64,000 nt of DNA from Argentina anserina (lineage: Eukaryota > Streptophyta > Magnoliopsida > Rosales > Rosaceae): contig NC_065875.1 in NCBI RefSeq assembly GCF_933775445.1, positions 1,612,001 through 1,676,000 on the forward strand, in the 5' to 3' direction. The position numbers were made by a program, and so were the translations under genes. Below are positions 24,339 through 34,670 of the stretch, one piece after another (position 1 is the first letter of the stretch; each line of letters opens with the position of its first letter). The notes under the pieces were generated by a model. That model worked only from the letters and a program-made list of their open reading frames with translations, was not told the origin of the DNA and did not search any database.

Positions 24339-25766
24339 CTACTTCTTATGCATGTTAACTCGGATATTGTTCGCCGAACTCCACGCGGTGAGAAACAGAA
24401 TGAGAAAACCTATGCCGAAAGCCAAAATTCTCCAGGGATTAGCAAACCTTTCACTCTTCAGTACAGCCAACCATTGATACCATTTTGATCTGTGACGAGC
24501 ATTCACATGTTCGCACAGCTTAACATAGTAAAACTTGTTGTGCGGGATGTCCTTGTATAGGTTGCTGAAGAATTTGCAACCATCTTCATCACTCATCCAG
24601 TTACCTATAATTTGATACTTCCAAAGTAATTCCAGATCTTCCTTTGAAGAGATGAGGTTATCCATAAAGATGGCATAAGACGTAATTTCGTTAGAATAAC
24701 CATGGTAGCACTGCTCAATTGCTATGAGGTTCCTGAATAATGTTTCCGATGACATTCCAACGTTTAGCTGTGGAATCTTAAGAATCCCATTCCTGAACCA
24801 ACCACCCTCTTCGAAGTGGATGTCCATAATGCTCTCCTCTATAACTTTCTGGAATTTAATGTCGGCCTTTGCGAGTTCGGTTGCGGTACGAATTTGATGG
24901 TGATCTGGCTCAAAGACACCGTCATGAACGGATTTATCCTCTGATTCCTCTCCCTTGCCTATGGTGCCTTGATCACCTCGGTTGGACGACCGGGATTGTT
25001 TTCTGTTTGATCCCTCATCTATGGTCTTTAATGGAAGTATGGAAGCTCTTAACAGATCGAGTATGTGCAGATAATCAACATCACAAGGACTCTTGTTTAG
25101 ATGCTTACCATAAGATGAGCAACTTCTCTTCAATGATGGTAGTATGCTGAAGGCGTTAAGGATGAGAGTAGAAAGGGAGGCATTATCAGGGAATTTATCA
25201 AGGGTAAGGGTATACAAAGAGTGGATAACAAACCAAGGCAGTTGATTCTCTACGAGCAAAATGTCATGGCATAGGAAATGAAACATACAATCCATGTTGA
25301 ACACCGGATCATCGGACGACCTGAGAATGGAATGTTTAGACTTCCGAAATAGTTGAACAAGGAAGCAACCGTCAACTATCATCATCTCCATGAAGTCTTT
25401 GGAAGAAATATGCGCAAGCAGTGGTTCTCCATAAAACCTGCGGGCTTGTGTCTCGAAGCTGCAAGCATCTTCATTCTCCTGATCTGAGAATTCAGTAACT
25501 TTACCAGTCAAGTCTTTCAAAGTTATATTCTCCATACGTGCAAGAACTTCATTCAAATATTTCTTCTTCAGTTCTTTCATGAGTTTGAATTCCTCCTTAA
25601 GCTTGCCTTTTTTTTCTTTATTATGATGAAAAGGTCCGATTGTAACAACGTCAGGTGTATAAGCTTCTGGGTTCTGTCTGCGGAGCACGTTAGGAACTTT
25701 GAATACGCATTTTTCGTCAATAATATCAATAACTGTATGATATTTCACACTCTTACGAAACGACAT
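24339..25766 (-). CDS. DUF247 (UPF0481) membrane protein, 475 aa
   Basis: Single-exon plant DUF247 protein of unknown biochemistry. Family knowledge: most have a large soluble region and one C-terminal membrane segment, and some grass members are pollen-side candidates at the S and Z self-incompatibility loci; no such role can be inferred here. Visible marks: CVFKVPNVLRRQNPEAYTPD near residues 20-40 with TIGPFHH; FIEMM/FMEMMIVDGCFLVQLF; HDILLVENQLPWFVI; the late block FRNLIAIEQCYHGYSNEITS and MDNLISSKEDLELLW; final membrane helix PWRILAFGIGFLILFLTAW about 10 residues from the end. ATG at 25764-25766 fits the family start. No stops. It lies 2 kb downstream of a close tandem paralogue in the same orientation. 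Confidence 0.92.
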   Translation of the reverse strand: MSFRKSVKYHTVIDIIDEKCVFKVPNVLRRQNPEAYTPDVVTIGPFHHNKEKKGKLKEEFKLMKELKKKYLNEVLARMENITLKDLTGKVTEFSDQENEDACSFETQARRFYGEPLLAHISSKDFMEMMIVDGCFLVQLFRKSKHSILRSSDDPVFNMDCMFHFLCHDILLVENQLPWFVIHSLYTLTLDKFPDNASLSTLILNAFSILPSLKRSCSSYGKHLNKSPCDVDYLHILDLLRASILPLKTIDEGSNRKQSRSSNRGDQGTIGKGEESEDKSVHDGVFEPDHHQIRTATELAKADIKFQKVIEESIMDIHFEEGGWFRNGILKIPQLNVGMSSETLFRNLIAIEQCYHGYSNEITSYAIFMDNLISSKEDLELLWKYQIIGNWMSDEDGCKFFSNLYKDIPHNKFYYVKLCEHVNARHRSKWYQWLAVLKSERFANPWRILAFGIGFLILFLTAWSSANNIRVNMHKK

Positions 25767-26023
25767 GAGTGCAATATATGATCAATCCCAAACTAGTCAG
25801 TTCGATCTCCTGAAAGGGTTGAAACAAGGTGCAGTGACGGCAATTAATCAATGGTACATAACTACATATAATCAAACAACCTAGAAAATGAGAACAAAAT
25901 GAGGATAAGGAAATGGGAAATGCATGTAAAGATCGAACGCATATGCACTTTACGTAGCTAGCAACGAAATAGTACAAGTGTTTTTAATTACTACTTAGTC
26001 ATAGTGTACCTGAGCGAGGGTTG
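25767..26023 (-). promoter_or_regulatory. 5' leader region of DUF247 gene 1
   Basis: Sequence just upstream of the start codon. DUF247 genes often have leader introns, but no acceptor could be assigned with confidence. The frame 25753-25977 in this stretch has no recognisable domain. Confidence 0.35.
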
Positions 26024-26161
26024 AGAGAGAACTCTGCAGTAGATCTATTGTGAGAAGGAGAATTTATAGGATTATAAATTTTGCAGCAAACTCGTTCCTT
26101 TTAACAAGAAATGGATGGATCTGGAATTTAAGAGTGACAGGGAAAATTGATAAGGGGGTAC
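26024..26161 (-). promoter_or_regulatory. Duplicated upstream block of DUF247 gene 1
   Basis: Shares ordered similarity with 29548-29700 upstream of gene 2: CTCTGCAGTAGATC against TTTGCAGTAAATC, then TTTTGCAGCAAACYNRTTCCTT, then CAGGGAAAATTGATAAG against CAGGGAAATTGATAAG. This shows that the tandem duplication copied the promoter region with the gene. Confidence 0.7.
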
Positions 26162-27806
26162 CCAGAGTTGTTGTAATTGATTGCCGTTCAGGTAGGCTTT
26201 CAATAATTGAAGTAGATGAATATACTTTTACTTGCTATAGCGAAGGGCTCGAAAATATTGTGACCTTAGGTCATCCTTTACAGTCTTTCAATTAAGTACT
26301 CTTCCATTCCATGCATGTCTGACAATCCAGCTCCATATTAATGTCACCTTCATATTCAAAGTAATTCTATTAAAACACACCGTTAATTAAGTCCGCACGT
26401 AAGAAAAAAAAATTAAATCCTCTTGTGAAATATCTACAAGAGTCTTTCTCCACTCGATGACAAGGAGCCTAAATGATTCTATGATTCTAATATAACAATT
26501 TACCTCTCTGTTAGGTCATATTTTGAGAGTTGTAAGGACTAATTAAAACATTAACTTAATTATCAGGAACCTTCACCACAAATACGTTATAATAAAAATT
26601 TGAGAGATTTTTTAACTGCATGGTACGTGTTGCACGTTTTGTATGAAAAAAAATATCCAGTTTCATCTTTTAGTAATCTCTAGGGCCATTAATAATTGAT
26701 CATTTTGATCATATAATATGCATGGAATATGATTGCTAAGTGACGTGAGCTTGTGACGTAGGTAACAACAAAAAAGATCGCAAAGGGATGCAGGTGCAAG
26801 AGACACTATTGTTTTGTCACCAGTGTACAATTGTATTCACGTCGAATATTATGTTGGTGATTCTCTCGTCATCAGGAGAACAATAGTTATATAATGGCCC
26901 CAACTAGCATTAAATTTGATAAGCAGAAAACTATTTTGAGTAGGCGTTGCTTGCAATTAACTTCGTCCTTTTTTTTTTGCCTTTTCAATTTATTATCTTT
27001 CATATTGCATTAGGATAACTGAAAGAGTGGGTCACTGAAGATAAAGTGAAAGAAAACTAGAAAAGTAAAGGAAGAACACATAAATTATATAATTTAATTT
27101 GAGGCTATAATCGTTCAGAATGAAGGTGTTGATTACTAATATAAGCTAAAGCGGCCTAAAACTACTATTGAATCGAATTTAATGCTAGCACGTACTATTG
27201 AATGAGCATAAATCTGGTTACAATAACGTATATATATAAAAACGTAAAAGCCCTTGCTACATCATTGTTATAAACTTATAATCCTTTTAACATATGATTC
27301 AATTCACAAAATTAATCAAGGTCTACTTAGGCGGCTTAATGACATATAGTAGCTAAGTTATGCCGGATCCATCCAGCAAGATTAAAATTAATTTCCCTTC
27401 AACTAGTCTTTGTTTAATGTTCCAATGTTTGTACATTGGCGATCCATGCATTCACGTATCAGTCTATATGGACGGAATCTTCCTCACAAATAATCTTATA
27501 ATCCATATATTATTTCTCAGCTATGAGTTCATAAAAGTATGGCCACGTATATATAGCTCAAACATGGCAACCGACTAGGACTAGACATATCACATATAAG
27601 CAAAATTACTCTCAAGGAAATAGCACTACATTATACAAGATTACGTCGAGTAAATACATTCAAATACACCAATAAAATTACATCACATTTTAAAGGGGAA
27701 CATTCAAAGATCTCAAAAAGAACATTAACTAAGCATATGCACAAAGATATATCCGCAAAGTGATAAACCCCATTGTGAATCACTAGCAAGGCAAAGCAAG
27801 CTCGTG
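26162..27806. other. Spacer between DUF247 genes
   Basis: AT-rich, no gene. The right end (27640-27800) is the 3' flank of gene 2. The frame 27360-27578 has no recognisable domain. Confidence 0.45.
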
Positions 27807-29339
27807 TCACTTCTGCATGAAAGTCCGAATGTTGTTTGTCTGACTCCAAACGGCAAGAATCAAAATGATAATACCTGTTACGAAAGCCAAAATTTTCCAG
27901 GGGTTGGAAAATTTTTCACTCTTGAGTGCAGCCAACCATGTAAACCTCCTCAGTCTGTAATGATCATTCACTTGCTTGCAGAGATCAGCATAGTAGAACT
28001 TATTGTGCGGGATATCCTTGTAAAGGTTGCTGAAGAACTTACAACCATCTTCATCACTCAGCCAATTACCTATTACTTTTTCCTTGCAAAGTAATTCCAT
28101 ATCTTCCTTGGAAGATATTAGGTTATCCATCAAGATGGCGTAGGATGTAATTTCGTTTGAATAACCATGGTAGCATTGCTCGATTGCAATAAGGTTCCTG
28201 AATAATGTTTCCGATGACATTCCAACGTTTAGCTGCGGAATCATAAGAATCCCATTCCTGCGAAACCCGCCTTTTTCGAATCGGATGTCCATTATGCTCT
28301 CCTTTATAACAGGTTGAAACCTAATGTCGGCTTTTGAGAGAGCGGTTGCGGTATGCATCTGATGTTGGTCCGGGTCAAACATAGCCTTACGGACAGCTTT
28401 TTTGTTGATCTTGCCTTCTGGATTGATCTGCCTGGGATCTGCCTTCGGAGTATGCATTTGATGTTCTTCTGGGTTGGATGCACCATCCTTTTCAGCTGCT
28501 TTATGTGCTCTCTCTTCAATGGTCCTTAATGGAATAACTATGGAAGCTCTTACTAGATCAAGTATGTGCAGAACATCTGCATCACAGTGGCACTTGATTT
28601 TACTAAGATGCCTGTCATAGGTTGAGCAACTCTGCTTCAGTGATGGTAGTATGCTGAAGGCTTTAAGGATGAGAATAGAGAGAGAGGCTTCATGATCAGG
28701 GTATAATTTAAGAGTGAGGTCATATAAGCTGCGGATGACAAACCAAGGTAGTTGATTCTCTAAGAGCAAAATGTCATGGCAGAGGAAATGAAACATGCAA
28801 TCCATGTTGAATATAGGGTCATCATAGGCTCTGAGTTTTGGATAGTTATTCTTCCGGAAGAGTTGAATTAGGAAGCATCCGTCAACTATCATCATCTCGA
28901 TGAAGTCTTCCGAGAGAATATGAGCAAATGGTTCTGCATAGAAGTTGCGCGCGCGTTGCTCAAACCCGCCTTCATCCTTTTGATCTGAAAGCTCAATGAC
29001 TTCTGCAGTCAACTCCTTCAAAGTTATGTTCTTCATCTCCGAGAGAATTTCATTCACATAGCTCTCTTTCACTCGTTCCAAGAGTTGGAAATCTTCCTCG
29101 CCTTTGCCATCTTTGCCTTCCTTGACATCCTTGCCTTCTTTACCATCCTCCTTGCCTCGCTTTCCTCGGTAATGAAATGGTCCGAGTGAAACAACATCAG
29201 GTGTATATGCTTCTGGGCTTTGTCTCCGGAGCACCTTAGGAACTCTGAAGATGCATTTCTTGCATACCTTGCTTTTCTTGCCGTCATCACCAATATTGAT
29301 AGTTATTTGATCTCTTCCACTTGTATGATTTGCAGCCAT
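27807..29339 (-). CDS. DUF247 (UPF0481) membrane protein, 510 aa
   Basis: Tandem paralogue of the 24.3-25.8 kb gene, single exon, same strand. It has the same landmarks: CIFRVPKVLRRQSPEAYTPD then SLGPFHYRG; FIEMMIVDGCFLIQLFRK; HDILLLENQLPWFVIRSL; MLIPQLNVGMSSETL-type block; FRNLIAIEQCYHGYSNEITS; terminal helix PWKILAFVTGIIILILAVW. It differs by a charged insert after residue ~58 made of GK/E/D repeats (GKEDGKEGKDVKEGKDGKGE) and by a longer, more divergent middle (about residues 280-325). The start ATGGCTGCAAATC gives the expected N-terminus. Intact and probably expressed; function unknown. Both copies keep their C-terminal membrane anchor. Confidence 0.92.
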   Translation of the reverse strand: MAANHTSGRDQITINIGDDGKKSKVCKKCIFRVPKVLRRQSPEAYTPDVVSLGPFHYRGKRGKEDGKEGKDVKEGKDGKGEEDFQLLERVKESYVNEILSEMKNITLKELTAEVIELSDQKDEGGFEQRARNFYAEPFAHILSEDFIEMMIVDGCFLIQLFRKNNYPKLRAYDDPIFNMDCMFHFLCHDILLLENQLPWFVIRSLYDLTLKLYPDHEASLSILILKAFSILPSLKQSCSTYDRHLSKIKCHCDADVLHILDLVRASIVIPLRTIEERAHKAAEKDGASNPEEHQMHTPKADPRQINPEGKINKKAVRKAMFDPDQHQMHTATALSKADIRFQPVIKESIMDIRFEKGGFRRNGILMIPQLNVGMSSETLFRNLIAIEQCYHGYSNEITSYAILMDNLISSKEDMELLCKEKVIGNWLSDEDGCKFFSNLYKDIPHNKFYYADLCKQVNDHYRLRRFTWLAALKSEKFSNPWKILAFVTGIIILILAVWSQTNNIRTFMQK

Positions 29340-29547
29340 GCGTGCTATATATGATCAGTCCCAAAGAAATTAGATAGGCTTTCTTGAACTGAAACAAGTT
29401 TATAATAAATGGAAGTAATAGTCAAATTACCTAACATATAAGTATACACTATATACGTACACTACACTGCCTAATCAGGAACGCAGTAACAAGAAAACAG
29501 AAGCAAAATTATATATATTTCGTACATGAGGGAGATCGAGTAAGTAC

Positions 29548-29700
29548 AGGGAAAACTTTGCAGTAAATCAACGTTGAGTAGGGGAATCTGTACGTAGAAA
29601 TTGATCGAATTTTGGGTTAGCTAGGCTTTTTGCAGCAAACCAATTCCTTGTAAAACAGATAGATCTAGACGAACTTATCAGGGAAATTGATAAGAGGTAT
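29548..29700 (-). promoter_or_regulatory. Duplicated upstream block of DUF247 gene 2
   Basis: Counterpart of 26024-26161, at a similar distance (about 210-260 bases) from the start codon. The conserved cores are TTTTGCAGCAAAC and GGGAAATTGATAAG. Conservation may reflect a shared leader or promoter rather than a specific factor site. Confidence 0.65.
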
Positions 29701-30093
29701 AGATCGAAATGGTTGTGAGAACTTGTTTATATTGACACTTAGCTTGGTACTTATAGTTAAGGACGGAGTCAGGATTTCATAATGAATTTGATAAAAAAAT
29801 TTATAATTATTTATGAATTATATAAAAAAATTTAGGATGAGAGATAATTTGAGATAGTCAATGTAACTACGTCCTTTCTTGTATAGTCAACACGCTAGGG
29901 CATTGCTCAACGCACATCAAGTTGATTAATTGTTTACTTGCAATTATTTACGAAGACCATGCATATCAAACTACTTAAAGTCTGCTTTCTTTGTATCGAA
30001 AAAATGTTTGCTTTCGACAGATAATCCTTTTTAAGCCCACAACAACCATTGACGATTAGTTAATTGCTCTTTCACACATGGCTGGTATGGTCA
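29701..30093. other. No gene recognised
   Basis: AT-rich upstream sequence of DUF247 gene 2 beyond the duplicated block; nothing specific seen. Confidence 0.5.
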
Positions 30094-30102
30094 CCAAATA
30101 AT

Positions 30103-30294
30103 GAGAAGTTCTTCCGTGAGGAAACTCCACCACGTGGCGGTGGGGCTATCCAATAAGAAGCTTAGTAAGAGGGTATTTTGGATATGATGGTTATTTAAGT
30201 AAGGGTACAATCGGAACAGTGAAATGATTTTCTGATAAGTGATTGGGTTGCCTCATAACCACGTGGTGGGGAGGTCCGCATATAAGAATTGTTC
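30103..30294. mobile_element. 192-bp MITE with 9-bp TSD (MULE type)
   Basis: Exact 9-base duplication CCAAATAAT at 30094-30102 and 30295-30303. Inverted arms of about 50 bases: left GAGAAGTTCTTCCGTGAGG ... CCACCACGTGGCGG; right, reversed, GAACAATTCTTATATGCGG ... CCACCACGTGGTTA. A 9-base duplication is diagnostic for Mutator-like elements. Each arm carries the G-box core CACGTG, so the element could bring light- or stress-type sites to its neighbours. No coding capacity. Confidence 0.85.
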
Positions 30295-30303
30295 CCAAAT
30301 AAT

Positions 30304-31491
30304 ACAATATATTGATCAGATAGGACAATCGACAAGTCGAGCTAGAGCACTATTGGCTTTTAATTTACGGGCACATTATGACCATGTGAATTGGATCAAC
30401 GAACACAAAAATCCTGTTCAAATTAGTCCAACATGTTAGGTTTAATGAAATTATATTTTTAATATAAGTCGTTTTTTTTTTGGTTAATAAGTCTACAAAC
30501 CTACCACTCATGATCAAGTTCTTAGCCAACACCGAACCCGCGCCGTCTCCTACATTTCTAGAGATGTTTTCTCTCCAGTGAGTGAATATGAACGTGATAT
30601 TGATTGGAATCAGTAGTTACGTAGATTGTGATGCGATAAACGAAAAAAAACTTACTATAGCTGAAAAAAAACTAGCAATGGGCAGTTGAATCGGTGGATC
30701 GATGCTTCATGGCATTTAATTTAATTTGCACAAGAATACACACCGATATGTTTTCTGAATTTATATTCTATGGTACAACTACCTACATTTTCATATAAAA
30801 AATATGTACCATGCATTGACAGGCCATATTTCCAGCGAGGCGAAACTCATCGAATGTAATTATCAATTGGCATATATATATATAAGGAATAAAATTTTGG
30901 CGAGAACGGAAATATGGAGGGTCTGAAAATTAAAAAAATTTAATCTATAAAAATAATTGAGTAAATTAATGAAAATTTATATAAAAACATGGACATTTTG
31001 AATGATTTTTGAGAGATGGTTATTTGATCAATTATCTACTATATGTCATAAAACATTATTATATAATTATTAGTTTATAGTGAGTTGTAGTAATTTGAGA
31101 TAAAATAATCGTCGAGAATTATTAAAAACCTATTCAAAATATCAATTAAAGAAAATATATCTAATTATTAAAACATACATTACGATATAAAAGGTATATG
31201 AAATGGTCGAAGAGCTAAAGAAAAAATAAAGAAATAAGCAGTATTTTTGTGCAGTAATGCATTCAACAGGCATGTATAATGTGTACTTTGCAAATTAGTT
31301 AAAAACTTAATTGTATATGAATGATTAAAATTAGAAAATAAAATAAAGAAATTAAGTAAAATTACAAATTTTGTAGTTTCATAGAAATCTTGATATATTA
31401 TAAAGATACATTATAATCGAATACACGTGCTTAGCCGGGTTGGGTAAGGCATTAATTCATTAAGGAGCAGAGCAGGGTTCAATTCCCTACA
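30304..31491. other. No gene recognised
   Basis: Very AT-rich. At 31428-31490 a TTAGCCGGGTTGG...GGTTCAATTCC arrangement resembles tRNA A and B boxes, but no cloverleaf is evident; see rejected items. Confidence 0.45.
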
Positions 31492-31499
31492 CTTGCAAC

Positions 31500-32442
31500 C
31501 TATGTAGCACGGACATGGCACCAGATCACATATTGCGTGTCCGACACGGACACGAATACGGACACGTGAACTGATATCCGAACACGGCTTGGACACGCGA
31601 ATTGGTATTTGGACACGATCGTGTCCTTAAAGGGACACGCGAATTGAGTTCGGTGATCTTGAATTCAAGCTGCTGCTACCACACTGAAGTTTCTCTAAGT
31701 CGTCTACTACATTCCAAGCTCACCTTGGAGTCTTCATTTGGCTCGCCGACTCTATGGTTTCATGCCAAAAATCAAAACAAAGAAGGAATGATGGGGAAGA
31801 TTAGGATCCGATTTGAATCGAGTAAATAGCTATAGAGGAGGACTGGGTTTACCAAACAGAGACCAAGGAGCTCGCCGGAGATGAAGCATTAGCCATAGAT
31901 TCAAGCTTTTCCGTTGCCTCTAATCCCAAGTTGTGGAGTTCGAACTTTGATGGATGTTTTGAGACCATAGTTTTGAAGAGAATGAGGAGGCGATTCCGAT
32001 GACAGTGATGCATGCTCGAGTCTCGCCTGATCGACGACGGCGCTGCAAGGTGAATGAGAAGGTGTGGTGCGGTGCTCGGTGGTAAAGAAGAAGAAAGAGG
32101 TGGGTACTGAGTTGTCGGGTGGAGAAGAAAATGAAAGTTGACAAGTGGGCTAAAGAAATGGGTTTAGATTTTTTGTTTGGGTGAACGAAAAGAAATGGGT
32201 TTTCAATAGAAGGGTTGGAATTTCTCAATTGGTTACAATTAAGTTGCGTAACACAAATTTAAATAAAGCATTTTTAAAACACAAGAGAATGTTAGAAAGT
32301 GTCATCTAATAGAATTTTCTATATAAAATATGTATAAATTTATATTTAAAGTAATATTTAATTAACGTTTCCGCTACATGTCCGTGTCTAAAATTTTTTA
32401 ATATGCCATGTCAACGTATTGAATCGTGTTTGTGCTACTTAG
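31500..32442. mobile_element. 943-bp non-autonomous TIR element (GTAGCAC family)
   Basis: Ends CTATGTAGCACGGACATGG and, reversed, CTAAGTAGCACAAACACG. Exact 8-base duplication CTTGCAAC (31492-31499 and 32443-32450). Same family as 10995-11585 but longer. The middle (about 31660-32230) is less AT-rich and includes a minus-strand frame (32228-31920) with no known domain, so it may hold captured host sequence. No transposase. The 8-base duplication points to hAT or MULE. Confidence 0.82.
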
Positions 32443-32675
32443 CTTGCAACTATTATTTTGGTGGAAAAGGTTGGAGACACGCACCACGTGGCATCTCATA
32501 TGCAAGGTCAACCGTCAAATTTCCACAAATATAGCAATATTTTGAAAATCGCGTGATATTTCGGGAAATTTCTATTATTTCGTTTGATATTAATTTGGTA
32601 AGAAGACGATATATCACCATGTGAGAAAAACGAAAATATCGCCGATATTTCGACGACATTTTTTATATTCATTCA

Positions 32676-32926
32676 TCTCTACTATTATAAAGGTAGCACA
32701 ACAAGTACCACCAAATTACGAACTTTCAATTTGTCTCTCTATAATTTTACTCTCACACATAGACATAATGACAATTATATAAAAACACTGATTATGTTTT
32801 TTTCCCAAAACTATACTTCGTGTTAAACAAAATTACATAACAACATTACATTTAAACTTAAATTAAACGCTGCAAACGACAAACCTATGTTATAAAATCA
32901 CGTGCATCGCACGGGTTCGAGGCTAG
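32676..32926 (+). mobile_element. Short non-autonomous Helitron, 251 bp
   Basis: Starts TCTCTACTATTATAAAGG and ends with hairpin CGTGC-ATC-GCACG (32901-32913), ten bases, then CTAG (32923-32926). It is preceded by A and followed by T, as expected for Helitron insertion between A and T without target duplication. The 5' TCTCTACTATTATAAA and the 3' GTGCATCGCACGGG phrases are typical of plant Helitrons. No Rep/helicase, so non-autonomous. Confidence 0.85.
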
Positions 32927-33810
32927 TTATATATATAAGGGGATCCACAACGAACGCCCGCAAACCAAGAAAAAGTGTGGATGCATACTCAAAAAGCTTC
33001 AAACCATGAGCTAGATGGATAGTACAGCTAGGAAGTTTACCAAAAATCTTCAAGTACTTCTGGGTGAATTTCAAACTCGTTGCTAGCGAGTCTACTAGCA
33101 AGAAAAAGGTAATAATGGAGGTCTAGTGCAACACCAGGAAACCATTGACGCCGTCGGCAATAGCTTGAACCTCTTTAAGGCAGCGTTTGCACTTTTTCTT
33201 GGTTTGCGGACGTCTACTCTGGATGGTGCCGGTCCTGCTCCTCTTCTCCTGGTGCTCCTATTTATCTCGGTCGAAGCTGCAACGCCTGCTCACACTGCCT
33301 GAGTCTCAAAATTTCAAATTTTCTGCGCACCGTGCAGAAATTTCAAGATTTTGACCAGCACTACAGCTCTGGCTGACATAAACAGAAGCACCAGAAGGAG
33401 GGTAGCACGGCCGGCACCATCAGCGCCGTCGTTGCGCATTGTCAGTTGTCGGTCGTCGGAATCACCGAATCTGCACCGTACAGACATCCGCAGCTGAAAA
33501 TTTATATATATATATATATATATCATATCCATAATGAAGCTTCACTTTAAAATTATAATGACACTGCCAGCAACAAAGACTTCCTCTAATACTAGATATT
33601 ATGACTAATCATAGCAGACATATGATTGCTTGATTTTGCTTCCAAGTAACAAGGGGCCTTGACTCCCTTGAGGCACGAGATAACAAAGATGACGATCCAT
33701 CTGAAAGGAAAATGCAAGACTTAGCCTGGTGGTCAAGCTAGGTCGTGGACATTATGATCCTTTGAAATCTAGGTTTGGGTTTAGTCTGATTCGCACAATT
33801 ATATACTTTC
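32927..33810. other. No gene recognised
   Basis: Short minus-strand frames (33101-32898, 33532-33314) lack domains. An AT dinucleotide run lies at about 33502-33523. Confidence 0.45.
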
Positions 33811-34130
33811 TAGGATAAAATACTGGTCACTCCTCACAATTTTACAAACTCGAAAGTTTACTTATTTAAGTTTCAATTTCAATTGATCATTCCTTATACT
33901 TTTCAAATTCGAGCAATTTGGTCATTCCGTCATCTTTCCATTTAATTTGGGTGTTAAGTTCATCCAATTTCTGTTTTCCCAAAAAACAACTTAACACTCA
34001 AATTAGATGAAAAAATGACGGAATGACCAGATTTGTCGAATTTGAAAAGTATAAGGAGTGATCAGTCGAAATTAAAACTTAAATAAGTAAATTGTCGAGT
34101 ATGTGATAGTTTGAGGAGTATTTTATTCTA
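33811..34130. mobile_element. Fold-back MITE, 320 bp
   Basis: Nearly the whole element is an inverted repeat: left arm from TAGGATAAAATACTGGTCAC to about 33965, right arm from about 33975 to GAGTATTTTATTCTA. The arms share TTTACTTATTTAAGTTT, TATACTTTTCAAATTCGA and TCATTCCGTCAT. TACTTTCTA (33805-33813) and TACTTTTCTA (34129-34138) may be an imperfect 9-10 base duplication, hinting at a MULE-type fold-back. Its transcript would form a long hairpin. Confidence 0.8.
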
Positions 34131-34138
34131 CTTTTCTA

Positions 34139-34670
34139 TGTGATTTTAAGAAAACTGCACATTAAGCCAGCGCAATCAACTAGTGTAAAAGGTTGAACTA
34201 TTGTAAGTATATATATGTACGTACATTTCTAGCAAGATAAGAAAAGTCTAATTACATCGGGTAATTCTACATATAAGCGCTAGCTAGTACGTAGTGTTGG
34301 GTAGGGATAACATAGTATCACACTTGAGAATCATGTACATATCTACTAGCTACTAATCAATTGTGGACTAACGAGAATTCAGCTAATTTCTGCATAGAGA
34401 AAAGAAAAAATATCTTCATATAAAACGAATGATTTGATTATTCAAAATTGGTATTCTAATGCATGTACAAAGCATCTTATAGATTGTAATTTTGGAGGGC
34501 TGGTGTGGCTACCCTCAATTCTTTATTAATGAAACTGTCAAATATAAGGGATGACGTGAAGCCTAAACCCCTGATTACAAAGATCTGATATAATATCAAA
34601 GATCCATAAAAATAAGTACTCAACAAAGCATCAACTAGCAAATAGTATTACTCTCATAACGACTCTATTT
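34139..34670. other. No gene recognised
   Basis: AT-rich intergenic sequence; nothing specific seen. Confidence 0.5.

Noticed and set aside
26050..26295. 81-codon plus-strand frame
   Set aside because: It lies on the antisense of the duplicated upstream block of DUF247 gene 1; no domain.
31428..31490. tRNA-like A and B boxes
   Set aside because: No acceptor or anticodon stem can be folded by eye; at most a relic of a tRNA-derived SINE.
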